From assembly GCA_937935255.1 (NCBI GenBank), contig CALGXT010000018.1, positions 1-38,126 on the forward strand: DNA of 38,126 bases. Reading direction: 5' to 3'. Both the position numbers and the translations under genes were made by a program. This DNA comes from an uncultured bacterium (GTDB lineage: Bacteria; Verrucomicrobiota; Kiritimatiellia; PWTM01). Positions 7,986 to 16,863 of the stretch are shown here, piece after piece. The notes under the pieces are model-generated. The model was given only the letters and a program-made list of their open reading frames with translations. It searched no databases and was not told where the DNA came from. The first letter of the stretch is position 1; each line of letters opens with the position of its first letter.

Positions 7986-8840
7986 TCAGGCTTGCGGCGC
8001 GGCCGCGGGCGCCGGCGCGGCGGCCGGCGCCGCGGGCGCGGCGGCGGGCGGATTGAACTGCCCGATCGAGATTTCACCCGCCTCGACTTTTTTGATGATC
8101 GCTTCGAGATGGTGCGTCAGGTTGCCCGTGACGCGGCCGATTTTGGCCATGTTCGACTGAAACCGGCTCTTGAGCTGGAAGTAGAAGAACATCGCCGGAA
8201 TACCCACGAGCAAGCCGAACGCCGTCGTGATCATGGCCTCGCCGATGTCGCCGGCGAGCTTTTCCGGGTCGCCCATACCGCCCAAACCGATTTTGTTGAA
8301 GGCCTTGATCATACCGCTGACGGTGCCGAGCAGTCCGAACATCGGCGCGATCGAGGCGATGATCGAAAGGTAGTTGATCGGCTTCATGCCGGTGACGTTC
8401 TCCTCGACCGCCGCCTCCTCCATCGCCTTCTCCACCGTCGCCGCGTCCGTCAGCCCGTCCGCCAGCCGCATCATGCCGGCGTTGATGACGTTGGTCAGCA
8501 CGCCGGGCGAGCCGACGCACGTAGAGGTCACGCCGCGAAAATCCAGCCGCGTGATCTGATCCTGGATCGTCGGCACGAGCGCGAGCTGCACCATCTTGTC
8601 CTCGCGGACGGCGAGGAAGCTGAAGATCGTGAGCGCGACCCCCGCGACGGAAAGCAGGCCGATCGGGTACATGGCCCAACCGCCCGTCTTCCACATGCCC
8701 CACAGCGTAACGCTCGCCTCCCGTTTCGGGGCCGCCGGGGTCCCGGGGCCGGGCGCCGCTTCCTGCGCCAGGGCCGTTCCGACCGCCAGGGCGCCGATCG
8801 TCAACGCCAACGCCATTCGCTTTCGCATCCCAACATTCAC
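7986..8840 (-). CDS. exbB: MotA/TolQ/ExbB proton channel family protein
   Basis: The start is a GTG at 8840, with AAGGAG seven bases upstream; it overlaps the previous stop (GTGA), which implies translational coupling. The 284-residue protein has an N-terminal signal-like segment (MRKRMALALTIGALAVGTALAQ), a first transmembrane helix near 55-77, and the paired C-terminal helices of the family. The channel threonines lie in LLGTVSGMIKAF (T173) and ITTAFGLLVGIPAMFFYF (T205/T206). The last 20 or so residues are an Ala/Pro repeat, so the tail is low complexity. ExbB-type proteins form the pentameric stator around an ExbD dimer. The added signal-like first helix is seen in many ExbBs outside the enterobacteria. 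Confidence 0.94.
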   Translation of the reverse strand: MNVGMRKRMALALTIGALAVGTALAQEAAPGPGTPAAPKREASVTLWGMWKTGGWAMYPIGLLSVAGVALTIFSFLAVREDKMVQLALVPTIQDQITRLDFRGVTSTCVGSPGVLTNVINAGMMRLADGLTDAATVEKAMEEAAVEENVTGMKPINYLSIIASIAPMFGLLGTVSGMIKAFNKIGLGGMGDPEKLAGDIGEAMITTAFGLLVGIPAMFFYFQLKSRFQSNMAKIGRVTGNLTHHLEAIIKKVEAGEISIGQFNPPAAAPAAPAAAPAPAAAPQA

Positions 8841-9961
8841 GGCACTGCTCCTTCCGCTCCGGTTTCCGCCCCGGGCTCCGCGCGCGGGGCGTCCACGTCC
8901 ACTTCCTTGTCCTGCTCGCTTGCGGCGAGAAACTGGTTGATGATCGCGTCCATATCCTCCGCGGAGCCGAAAAAGACGGCCGCGATGTCGGTCTCCTCCG
9001 CTTCCGCGGCGAGCCCGTCCTTCATGATACGGCGCAGGCGCCGGCGGGCGTTATCGCCCCAGTCGGTTCCGCGGAACAGCCGCGCGACCTCGTAGTAGAT
9101 GTCGCGCGTGCGGTGCATTTCGTTGAGCTCCTCGTAGCAGCGCGCGCTCAGGATCAGCGCGTCCGGGAAGGTCTCCACGTCCTTGTTCTCGTAGATCAGC
9201 GAGCGCGTCGCGGCGTCCATCGCCTCGACGAATTTGCCGCGGGCGAACTCCAGCTCGCCCCGCGCCAGCCAGTAGACCCCGAAGGAGGCGTCGCCTTTGT
9301 CCGGCTCGCGGAGGAGGGCCAGCTCCTTCGCCGCGTCGTCCGTCCGCCCCAGGTCGAGCAGGCACAGGATCGCGCGGATCTGGGCGACTTCGCTCTGGTA
9401 ATGCCAGGTCGCCGCGCCGGCGGCGCGCAGGACGGCGTGCGCCTGCGCGAAGAGCCGGGGCGCCTCGGCCCGCGCGCGCTCGTCGCCGCGCGCGGCGGAT
9501 TGCGCGGCCTTTCGGAGATACAGGCCCGCCTGCATCGCCCATGGCGCCGCGTTATTCTCCGGCAGGTCGAGGAACGGCAGCGCGGGCTGAACGGCGGCGA
9601 GAATCTGCTGCGCGGCCTGTCGCCATTCGCGGCGGCGCGCAAAGGCGTAGGCGGCGTTCTCCTCCACGCGGAAATCGAACTCCGCGCGCTGCACCGTCTC
9701 GGGCTTCAGCGCGGCGGAAACGCCCGGGGGCGAGTTGGGCATGCGGTAGAGGACATCCGTTCCGCTGCGCCCGAGCAGATAGATTTCCCGCCGGGTATTG
9801 TCCATCATGACAAAAGCGCGCAGACCGGGACCCGCGTCGGCGTTCGCGGCGGGCCGCGCTGTCGCGGGCGGCGGCAGGGAACGCACCTGCGCCGAGGCCG
9901 CCGCGGCGGTCAGCGCCGCGGCGATCCATCCCCAGAAACTCGCGCGCCGAAACGGTTGCAT
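8837..9961 (-). CDS. Secreted TPR-like protein upstream of ExbB (374 aa)
   Basis: MQPFRRASFWGWIAAALTAAAASAQ is a clear Sec signal peptide. Next come a Pro/Ala linker and a short beta module (AFVMMDNTRREIYLLGRSGTDVLYRM), then roughly 250 residues of TPR-like helical pairs (EWRQAAQQILAAVQPALPFLD, GKFVEAMDAATRSLIYENKDVETFPDALILSARCYEEL, MHRTRDIYYEVARLFRGTDWGDNARRRLRRIM). The acidic tail (SEQDKEVDVDAPRAEPGAETGAEG) is probably disordered. The gene ends inside the start of exbB (GTGA overlap) and begins 15 bases after the large TPR gene, so it is firmly in the operon. A periplasmic or outer-membrane-facing scaffold for the Exb complex is an inference from position. Confidence 0.85.
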   Translation of the reverse strand: MQPFRRASFWGWIAAALTAAAASAQVRSLPPPATARPAANADAGPGLRAFVMMDNTRREIYLLGRSGTDVLYRMPNSPPGVSAALKPETVQRAEFDFRVEENAAYAFARRREWRQAAQQILAAVQPALPFLDLPENNAAPWAMQAGLYLRKAAQSAARGDERARAEAPRLFAQAHAVLRAAGAATWHYQSEVAQIRAILCLLDLGRTDDAAKELALLREPDKGDASFGVYWLARGELEFARGKFVEAMDAATRSLIYENKDVETFPDALILSARCYEELNEMHRTRDIYYEVARLFRGTDWGDNARRRLRRIMKDGLAAEAEETDIAAVFFGSAEDMDAIINQFLAASEQDKEVDVDAPRAEPGAETGAEGAVP

Positions 9962-9976
9962 CTTCGTTTTCCCGCG

Positions 9977-12811
9977 TCATCCCGCCCGCTGGCGCAAGCG
10001 CTCCAGCAGGTCTTTCGCTTCTTCTACTTCCGGCATACCGGCGAAATCGGGACTCCCAATCAACTCCTGGAGCGTCTCCTGCGCCTTCCGGTGCTCGAAC
10101 ATCCGGCTCAAACACCGGGCGCGCTCGAGGTAGGCCTTCGCCGCCCACTGGCGATGGCCGGAATACAGCACGTAAATGCGCTCGAAGTAGGCGGCGGCGG
10201 TCTCGTATTTGCGGTTCGCCACCGCCACCTCGCCGCGGCGGAAGGTCGCCTCCGGCCAGTGCTGCCGCCATTCCTTCACGCCGAGCACGTCGCGGAACGC
10301 GGCGTCCGCCTTCTCGAGTTCGCGCTGCTGGAGATAGAGCCGCCCCAGCATCAGCAGCGCCTCCGCCGCCTCCGGACTGGTGGCGTACACCTCGCGCACG
10401 ATGTTCAGGTGCAGGATCGCCTTCGGCGCGTCGTTCGCCTCCACCGCATAGCGCGCCAGCAACATGCGCGCGGACAGCGCGTAGGAGGTTTCCGTGAATT
10501 CGCGGATCGTCTCCTCGGCGGCCTGCGCCGCGAGCGCGCGGTTTCCGGCCCGATCCGCCTCGATCAAAATGGTCTCCAGCACCCCCGCGCTGGCGTGCGG
10601 CACGCTCTCGGGCCGAACCAGCACGCGCTGGAAGGTCGCCTTTTCCACGTCGCTCGCCGAGGGATCGAAAAAGAGCATCCGCATGATCCGCAGCGCCAGC
10701 GCCTGGCGTCCGCTCTTGAGGGCGTCGCTCAGCAGCTCGCGCATGCTCTTCCAGGCGGTCTGCGCGATGTCCCGCTCGGCGGCCTTGGCGCGTCCGACCC
10801 AGTCCTCGAAAATGAGATCAATGCCCAATTCCTTCCGGTCGGCGCCGTATTCCTCGATGGCGCGGCGGTAATACGCGAGCGCGCGCTCCTGATCGCCCAG
10901 GTCCCAGTACGTCGAGCCGACCCAATAAATCGCCATCGCGAGGTTCGATCCCTCGCGGTTCGCTTCGATGTAGCGCCGGAAATGCGAAATGATCCGCTCG
11001 AGCCACTCGGTGCGGTTCTCGCCCCGCCGCGCGCCCGCCAGGTCTTTCATGATCTGGGCGCTCTGAAAATAGGCGTGGTTGTAAAATTCGATGTGGAGGT
11101 CTTCCTGATGCTCGATCGCCTTCTCGTAGAACGCCACCGCCTCGCGCAACTCGCCGAGCGCGCCGGAGATGTCGCCCAGCGTCAGAAAGGCCTCGCCCAG
11201 CAGCTTGCTTTCGGGATAGCGGCGGACAAAGCCCAGCAGTCGCGTCTGCGCCTCCGGGAAGAGGCTCGCGCCGTACTCGCAGCTCCCGGCGCGGAAGGTC
11301 GCGTCTTCCACGTACATCGTGTCCGGGAAATCGCGTATCACGCGTTCGAAGTACGGCAGCCCCTCCAAGTATTGCTTGTCGAACAGGAACGACATGCCCG
11401 TCCAATAGTGGCCGTCCGGCTCGCGCTCGTTGCCCGGATAGTCCGTGTTCATTCGGACGAAATGGCCGATGGCGTCCTCGAACTTTTCCTCCATGAAGGA
11501 CGCGTAACCGAGCAGGAACAGCACCTCGACGATGCTCTCGTGCTTCGGACTGACCTCGAGCGCCTTCGCCAGCACCTCGATCACCTTCGGCCAGTCCTTC
11601 ACGTTCGCATACATCTGGCCGACCTTGAGCGATACCGGGTCGTACCATTTCCCGCCCGGATAACGGTCGAGATACTCGTGCCCGCGCGCGAAGGCCTTGG
11701 TGGTCGGCTGAAACTTCGTGGCGCTGTGGAACGAAAGGTAGAGGCACTCCTCCGCGCGGTCGCGCGGGCCGTCCTGATAGAGGTCGTAAAAGAACTCCGA
11801 CGCCTCGCGATAGCGGCGAATTTCCATGTAGGCGCGCGCGATGCGGAAAAAGAGCTCCGGATCGTAATTCGGAATCTTTTTAAGCGCCTCCAGCTCCGCC
11901 TCGGCCTCGGCCACGCTCTCCTGCGTGCGCAACAGTTGCCGGATCATGCCCGGCGTGCGCTGAAACATCTCGACGCGCCGCTGCAGAATCTCGATCTGCC
12001 GCTCCGCGTTCATTTGCAGCGTGTCGTGCGGATACACCAGCCGATAAATCCACAGGGCGTCGCGGTATTTCTCATCGGCGAAGAGATCGTCGCCGGTCTG
12101 CAAGGCCGTCATGTTCAGCGCCACGCTGCGCGCCGCGAAGGAGTCCGGCTGCAAGAGCATCGGCATCAGGCGATAGACGTTCTCCAACTGGCGCTCGTTG
12201 AGGTAGTAGATGGTCAGCAGCGACGCCGCCCAGTTGCGGCGATGATAGTCCGGCGCGAAGCGGAAAATCTGGATCAGCGTCGGCTCCGCCTCCTTCCATT
12301 TTTCCTCCGCGAGCAGACACCGGACGACGGAAACGAGGACGTCCACCCAGAGGTCGGGGTTGCGCATATACTCGGCGCGATAATCCCGCAAGGCCTTGCG
12401 ATAGACGGCCAGCGCGTCCTGCCACTTTTTCTCGTAGCGGAGCGAATCGCCGATGAACGCCGTCACCTCCGCCCCGCGGAAGCCCCGCCCGTATCGCTTG
12501 AGGTATTCCTCGAACGCCGCGCGCGATTCGCCGAACTGGCCGAGCAGCAGATGGCAAAGACCGAGGTTGTAATAAACGGCTTCGAGCTCCGCGACGATCG
12601 CGGGGGTCTTGCTCTCCTTGAACCAGTCGATCAACTGAACCAGATAGCCGATCGCGTCGGCGTAGGCCCCCTGCGCCAACGCGGCCTGCGCCGCCTTGCG
12701 CACCTCCTGGACGGAGTCCTGGGCGCGCGCCGCGGGGACGAGCGCGGAAAGGACGGCGATCAACAAGCTCGCCGCCACCGCGCGCCGAAGAAGACCGGAG
12801 CGCGTCGGCAT
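9977..12811 (-). CDS. Large secreted TPR-repeat protein, first gene of the envelope operon (944 aa)
   Basis: I choose the ATG at 12811, which gives MPTRSGLLRRAVAASLLIAVLSALVPAARAQ, an intact signal peptide. The ATG at 12832 is possible, while the open frame back to 12952 would run past the likely promoter. The mature protein is a chain of TPR and TPR-like repeats (AAFEEYLKRYGRGF, LAVYRKALRDYRAEY, ALAYYRRAIEEYGADR, YLQQRELEKADAAFRDVL, KAQETLQELIGSPDF). Such solenoids are protein-binding scaffolds; no enzyme motif is visible. Its length nearly equals that of the TPR protein near the end of the operon (943 aa). It is followed closely by the 374-residue protein and exbB-exbD-exbD. Confidence 0.85.
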   Translation of the reverse strand: MPTRSGLLRRAVAASLLIAVLSALVPAARAQDSVQEVRKAAQAALAQGAYADAIGYLVQLIDWFKESKTPAIVAELEAVYYNLGLCHLLLGQFGESRAAFEEYLKRYGRGFRGAEVTAFIGDSLRYEKKWQDALAVYRKALRDYRAEYMRNPDLWVDVLVSVVRCLLAEEKWKEAEPTLIQIFRFAPDYHRRNWAASLLTIYYLNERQLENVYRLMPMLLQPDSFAARSVALNMTALQTGDDLFADEKYRDALWIYRLVYPHDTLQMNAERQIEILQRRVEMFQRTPGMIRQLLRTQESVAEAEAELEALKKIPNYDPELFFRIARAYMEIRRYREASEFFYDLYQDGPRDRAEECLYLSFHSATKFQPTTKAFARGHEYLDRYPGGKWYDPVSLKVGQMYANVKDWPKVIEVLAKALEVSPKHESIVEVLFLLGYASFMEEKFEDAIGHFVRMNTDYPGNEREPDGHYWTGMSFLFDKQYLEGLPYFERVIRDFPDTMYVEDATFRAGSCEYGASLFPEAQTRLLGFVRRYPESKLLGEAFLTLGDISGALGELREAVAFYEKAIEHQEDLHIEFYNHAYFQSAQIMKDLAGARRGENRTEWLERIISHFRRYIEANREGSNLAMAIYWVGSTYWDLGDQERALAYYRRAIEEYGADRKELGIDLIFEDWVGRAKAAERDIAQTAWKSMRELLSDALKSGRQALALRIMRMLFFDPSASDVEKATFQRVLVRPESVPHASAGVLETILIEADRAGNRALAAQAAEETIREFTETSYALSARMLLARYAVEANDAPKAILHLNIVREVYATSPEAAEALLMLGRLYLQQRELEKADAAFRDVLGVKEWRQHWPEATFRRGEVAVANRKYETAAAYFERIYVLYSGHRQWAAKAYLERARCLSRMFEHRKAQETLQELIGSPDFAGMPEVEEAKDLLERLRQRAG

Positions 12812-12863
12812 CGCCGCGAAAGCCCCGCGCATCCGCCGCAGACCGCTGTTATACATAACGCAA

Positions 12864-12892
12864 TTCATAACGAGCGCGCCGCATTTGGACAA
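12864..12892 (-). promoter_or_regulatory. Candidate sigma-70 type promoter for the envelope operon
   Basis: Read on the minus strand: TTGTCC (-35, 12892-12887), a 17-base spacer, then TATGAA (-10, 12869-12864). It sits in an AT-rich pocket that also holds runs of T and A at 12896-12918, unlike the surrounding GC-rich DNA. The transcript would begin near 12857, about 45 bases before the chosen start codon. This is a consensus match by eye only. Confidence 0.4.
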
Positions 12893-13017
12893 GAGTGTTT
12901 TTTTAAAAACGTTTTTTATGGCGCGCAGAGGAACACGGGGGTTCAAGAACATTGACGCGCGTCGAAAGAAAAGGCTAGAGAAGCGGACGCGGACGCGCGG
13001 ATGAACGGGGGTTCGGC

Positions 13018-14445
13018 ATGACCTGTTTTCATCAAGAGCGCCGGCGGCGATATGCGGGGATCGTCGCGGGCATCGGGCTGGCGGCGGCGCTGCGTTTCAT
13101 CGCGCCGGCGCGCCAGAGCCTTTGGGTGGATGAAGTCGGCACGTGGATGAATGTCGCTCATCCGGGCCGCTCGATCGCGCGCTACGCCCTTCGCGAAAAC
13201 AACGCGCCGCCGCTGTATTTCTGGATCGTGGCGCCCTTCGTTCGGCTCCTCGGCGACGGCGAAACGCCGCTGCGGCTGCTTTCCATGCTCTCCGGCGTTC
13301 TCTCGATCCCGGTCTTTTGGGCGCTGGCGCGCCATTGGTTCCCCGGCGGTCGCGCGGCGGACAGCGCCGCCCTTTTGCTGGCCATGAATCCCTTGCATCT
13401 GTGGTATTCGCAGGAGGCCCGACCCTATGCGTTTTTCCTATTGCTTTTCCTGCTGACTTGCCTCCGGTTTCAGCGCGCGCTTCAAACGCCGGAATCGCGC
13501 CGTGGATGGCTCGCGCTCTCCTTGCTGCTGACGCTGTGCGCGCTGACGCACACGCTGGCGCTCGTCTTGTTGCCGCTGCTCACCGCCTGGCTTTTCCTGT
13601 CGAAGGCGGACCGCCGCGCGCTCCGCCCCGCGCTCGCGGCGCTGGCCCCCTTCGGAGCGCTGACGGCGGCGATTGCCGCCTATGTCGCGGCGCATTCGAG
13701 CAATCCGCCCCCGCCCCGCCCTTTCTCCGGGCTGGAAATCCCCTACACGTTTTTCGCGTTTCTCGCCGGCTATTCGTTCGGCCCGCCGGTGCGCGAGATT
13801 CAGCTTCACGGCGCCTTCGCCGCGCTGAGGGCGCATGCAGCGCAATCCGCCGTCGTGGCGCTCGCCCTGGCGGGCATCGGCGCGGCGCTCTGGAAAAATC
13901 GGAAGCGGATGGCGTGGCCGATCGCGGTCTGGCTCGCCGCGCCCATTGCGCTGGCGGTCGCGATCGCCCTCGCCACCGCGCACCCCTACAACGTGCGCTT
14001 CGCCCTGCCGGCCCTGCCCGCGTTCCTTCTGTTGACGGCCGCAGGGCTGGAAGCGACGCCGCGCGGCGGGCGTGTCGCCCTAATGACGCTCCTCGCCGGC
14101 CTTTCCCTGATCTCCGCCGTGCAATGGTTCGCGCTGCCCGCCTACGGCAAGGAAGACAGCCGCGCGGCCGTGCGGACGATGCTGCGGGAGGCGCCGAACC
14201 TCGATCGCGCGGCGGTCTCCCCGCCCTACCTGGCCGACACCATCCGCTACTATCTGCATCGCGCCGGACGCGCGGCCGCCGTCGAGCCGGTCACCGATGA
14301 CATCCGGGCGGAAGCGGACGCTCTATTGATCTCCCGCGCCCACCACGCGATGCGGGCGGAAGACTTGGCGCGGCGCTTCTCCGAAAAAGGCGCCCGCGTC
14401 TTCACGGAAGAAGGCGTTCGGATATATGTTCGAACACCGCGATAA
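13018..14445 (+). CDS. GT-C/family 39-like membrane glycosyltransferase (475 aa)
   Basis: The ATG at 13018 has GGGGG six bases upstream. The first extracytoplasmic loop after the first membrane helix carries SLWVDEVGTW (D38-E39), the acidic motif of GT-C enzymes of the PMT/ArnT type. A second hallmark is YSQEARPYA near residues 130-139. About ten to twelve hydrophobic segments follow (FFLLLFLLTCLRF, LALSLLLTLCALTHTLALVLLPLL, VALALAGIGAAL, WPIAVWLAAPIALAVAIAL, FALPALPAFLLLTAAGL). The soluble C-terminal tail is short. Such proteins move a sugar from a polyprenyl-phosphate donor to a lipid or protein on the outer face of the inner membrane; donor and acceptor cannot be read from sequence. It diverges from the envelope operon and converges with a GT2 gene, so a surface glycoconjugate role is plausible. 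Confidence 0.85.
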   Translation: MTCFHQERRRRYAGIVAGIGLAAALRFIAPARQSLWVDEVGTWMNVAHPGRSIARYALRENNAPPLYFWIVAPFVRLLGDGETPLRLLSMLSGVLSIPVFWALARHWFPGGRAADSAALLLAMNPLHLWYSQEARPYAFFLLLFLLTCLRFQRALQTPESRRGWLALSLLLTLCALTHTLALVLLPLLTAWLFLSKADRRALRPALAALAPFGALTAAIAAYVAAHSSNPPPPRPFSGLEIPYTFFAFLAGYSFGPPVREIQLHGAFAALRAHAAQSAVVALALAGIGAALWKNRKRMAWPIAVWLAAPIALAVAIALATAHPYNVRFALPALPAFLLLTAAGLEATPRGGRVALMTLLAGLSLISAVQWFALPAYGKEDSRAAVRTMLREAPNLDRAAVSPPYLADTIRYYLHRAGRAAAVEPVTDDIRAEADALLISRAHHAMRAEDLARRFSEKGARVFTEEGVRIYVRTPR

Positions 14446-14543
14446 AAAGGGAACCGAAGCGCAGACTTTCCCATTCGCGCCCATGCGCAATCCGCGGCCA
14501 AATCAAACGAACCCGCTTTCCGCTTCCGGCGCGGCGGCGCCGC

Positions 14544-15677
14544 TCAGGGGCGACCTCCGCCATCGGCGCTGAGGCGCCCGTAGCGCCGGCCCTTCCATTC
14601 CACACCGCCGGTTTCATATCGGACCCGCGACACCGCCGCCAGCGCCAGCATCGCCGCGACCGCGAACGGATGCAGGAGCGCCGACCCCGGCGGATACCGG
14701 AAACGCAGCGCCTGCGCCCCCCGAATCGCGAGAACGCCCAACGCCGCGACCGCGGGCCCCATACCCGCGACGGCGCCTGCCGCCGCCGCGATCAACGCGA
14801 GGAACGGCAGCAGACCCAGGACGAAGTGAAAGGCCAGAAACAGCGCGAAACTCCAGCGCCGCCGAAACGCCGGACCGAGGTTTTTCGAGAATCCGCGCCA
14901 GATCGCGCCGAACGAGTCGTACATGCGGGTCCGGACGTTTTTCTGCCCGTCCACGCAAAAACCGCGCCGGCCCGACGCCCGCCACGCCTGCGCCAGCCGG
15001 GTGTCTTCGAACAACTCCGTCTTGACCCGCTCGTGACCGCCCATGGAGCGGTAATCCTCGGCGCGGCACGCGATGCAAGCGCCGTGCGCCAGACCGAGCG
15101 AGGGCTTGCGATCGAAGAGGAAAGAGAGCGGGGCCGGAAAGAGGGTGAAGACGACGTAATTCAAGAGCGGCATCAGCCAGCGCTCGCTGAAGCCGCGCAT
15201 TTCGATGCCGGGCCACGCGGAAAGAAAGGTCGCGCCCTGGGCTTTCGCCTCGGCGACAACGCGCGCCGGCGCGTCCGGCGCGACGCGAACGTCGGCATCC
15301 AGAAATACCAGCCAATCCCCCCGCGCCGCCGCCGCCAGGCGAGCGCACGCAAAAGGCTTGCCGCGCCAACCGTCGGGCAGCGGATCGGGCGAAAGCCGCC
15401 GCACGCGCGAATCGCGCGCGGCGCCGGCGGCGATCGCCGCGGCGGTGCCGTCGGTGGAATGATCGTCATAGATGAGGATTTCGGCAATGCCCGTCGGACA
15501 GCGACGCAGGTCGTTCAGCAGCGGGCCGAGATGGGCCTCCTCGTTTCGCGCCGGAATCAGCACCGAAATGCGCTCATCGCGCGCGTGTTCCGAGGTCGCG
15601 CGCAACCGCGGCCAGGCGAGGGCGTTCCAGATCGCCAGCGCCGCAACCGCCCAGACGAATATCGCCAGCCAGATCAT
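14544..15677 (-). CDS. Membrane-associated family 2 glycosyltransferase (377 aa)
   Basis: I start at the ATG at 15677 (MIWLAIFVWAVAALAIWN, an N-terminal membrane helix). The frame extends to a GTG at 15722, but that start has no ribosome binding site. The GT-A core shows ISVLIPARNEE (nucleotide-binding strand), DDHSTDGT (residues 71-78), the metal-binding DAD (127-129) and FEDTRLAQAWRASG (acidic acceptor-site motif). RMYDSFGAIWRGFSKN is followed by two C-terminal membrane segments (FALFLAFHFVLGLLPFLALIAAAAGAVAG and a later one). The layout resembles HpnB and CrtQ-type glycosyltransferases that act on hopanoid or carotenoid lipids, but no hopanoid or carotenoid gene is nearby, so the substrate is open. 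It converges on the GT-C gene with 98 bases between their stops. Confidence 0.85.
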   Translation of the reverse strand: MIWLAIFVWAVAALAIWNALAWPRLRATSEHARDERISVLIPARNEEAHLGPLLNDLRRCPTGIAEILIYDDHSTDGTAAAIAAGAARDSRVRRLSPDPLPDGWRGKPFACARLAAAARGDWLVFLDADVRVAPDAPARVVAEAKAQGATFLSAWPGIEMRGFSERWLMPLLNYVVFTLFPAPLSFLFDRKPSLGLAHGACIACRAEDYRSMGGHERVKTELFEDTRLAQAWRASGRRGFCVDGQKNVRTRMYDSFGAIWRGFSKNLGPAFRRRWSFALFLAFHFVLGLLPFLALIAAAAGAVAGMGPAVAALGVLAIRGAQALRFRYPPGSALLHPFAVAAMLALAAVSRVRYETGGVEWKGRRYGRLSADGGGRP

Positions 15678-15854
15678 CGGCGCCCTGCCGCCGGAATTTT
15701 CCGACTCACCCCCCAGCGACACAAATGCGCGCGCGAAAAAGAGGCGCGCCGAAAGGACGGCGAAGGGCGGCGAGATTTCAATTCGCCGCGCCGCACAACT
15801 TTTCCATTTCGGCCTCCTGCGATCGTCTTTCGCGCTTGGCGCTTCGTTCTCCCC

Positions 15855-16826
15855 TTACCACGCGTAGGCCATCGGCGCCTCGCCGCCCGGCCCCGGAAAG
15901 ATGGCGTCGAGGCGCTTCGCGGTCGCGTCGTCCAGCGGATTTTCCAGAGCCTTCAGGGCGTCGTCGAGCTGTTCGATGGTGCGCGGGCCGATGATCGGCG
16001 CGGTCACGACGGGGTTGCGCAACAGCCACGCCAGCGCGACCTCCGCGGGCGGGCGTCCGATGCCCGCGCACAGCTTCTCGTAGGCCTCGATCTTGGCGCG
16101 GTTTTTCTCCAGCGTCTCCCGCATACGGTCGGAGGCGCGGCGGCCCTCCTTCGCTTTCTGCAGCACGCCCCCGAGCAATCCACCGGCGAGGGGGCTCCAG
16201 GGAATCAGGCCCAGCCCGTACGCCCGGCACGCCGGAATGACCTCGAGTTCGATCATCCGCGCGTTCAGGTTGTAGAGGCTCTGCTCGGACACGAGGCCCA
16301 TGAAATGCCGCGCCGCCGCCGCGCCCTGCGCCTGCGCGATGTTCCAGGCGGCGAAGTTGCTGCTGCCGATGTAGAGCACCTTGCCCTGCCGCACCAGCAA
16401 CTCCATCGCCTGCCAGATTTCCTCCCAGGGCGCTTCCGGGTCCACATGGTGCATCTGGTAAAGGTCAATGTAATCGGTCTGCAGCCGCTTCAGGCTGGCG
16501 TCGCAGGCCTGGCGGATGTGGCGGGCGGAAAGACCGCGGTCGTTGGGCCCCTCGCCCATTTTGTTATACACCTTCGTCGCCAGCACGACCCGCTCGCGGC
16601 GTCCGCCGCCTTGCGCGAACCAGCGGCCGACGATTTTCTCGGTCACGCCCTCGCCGAGCTTCCAGCCGTACACGTCGGCCGTGTCGAAAAACTGGATGCC
16701 CTTTTCCAATGCGGCATCCATAATCGCGAACGAATCCGGCTCGTGGGTCAACGGCCCGAAATTCATCGTGCCCAAACATAAACGACTGACCTTGAGGCCC
16801 GTGCGGCCCAATCGCGTGTAGTTCAT
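15855..16826 (-). CDS. Aldo/keto reductase (323 aa)
   Basis: The ATG at 16826 (MNYTRLGRTGLKVSRLCLGTM) has AGAGGA nine bases upstream and matches the usual start of the family; the frame extends further but without similarity. The catalytic tetrad is complete: D48 and Y53 (FFDTADVYG), K85 (LATKVY) and H126 (YQMHHVD). The NADPH site motifs are present (YIGSSNF, IPWSPLAGGLLGG, PIIGPRTIEQLDDAL). It resembles the bacterial AKR group that includes YhdN/Tas-like proteins, NADPH-dependent reductases of aldehydes and ketones with broad specificity. It lies 37 bases after the GNAT gene and could be read from the trk transcript. Physiological substrate unknown. Confidence 0.92.
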   Translation of the reverse strand: MNYTRLGRTGLKVSRLCLGTMNFGPLTHEPDSFAIMDAALEKGIQFFDTADVYGWKLGEGVTEKIVGRWFAQGGGRRERVVLATKVYNKMGEGPNDRGLSARHIRQACDASLKRLQTDYIDLYQMHHVDPEAPWEEIWQAMELLVRQGKVLYIGSSNFAAWNIAQAQGAAAARHFMGLVSEQSLYNLNARMIELEVIPACRAYGLGLIPWSPLAGGLLGGVLQKAKEGRRASDRMRETLEKNRAKIEAYEKLCAGIGRPPAEVALAWLLRNPVVTAPIIGPRTIEQLDDALKALENPLDDATAKRLDAIFPGPGGEAPMAYAW

Positions 16827-16863
16827 TTCATGATTCCTCTGGGGTCGGAGTTTTCGGCGCGCG

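Noticed and set aside
9113..12955. 1280-codon plus-strand open frame opposite the first TPR genes
   Set aside because: Antisense shadow: low-complexity, rich in Arg, His and Leu, no signal peptide or motif, whereas the minus strand has signal peptides and TPRs.
13143..14300. Overlapping plus-strand frame inside the GT-C glycosyltransferase
   Set aside because: The translation is Arg/Pro/Ala-rich and lacks membrane helices; frame 13018-14445 has the GT-C motifs.
14446..14543. Bidirectional terminator between the convergent glycosyltransferase genes
   Set aside because: Only short GC palindromes without a T-run are seen; not enough to annotate.
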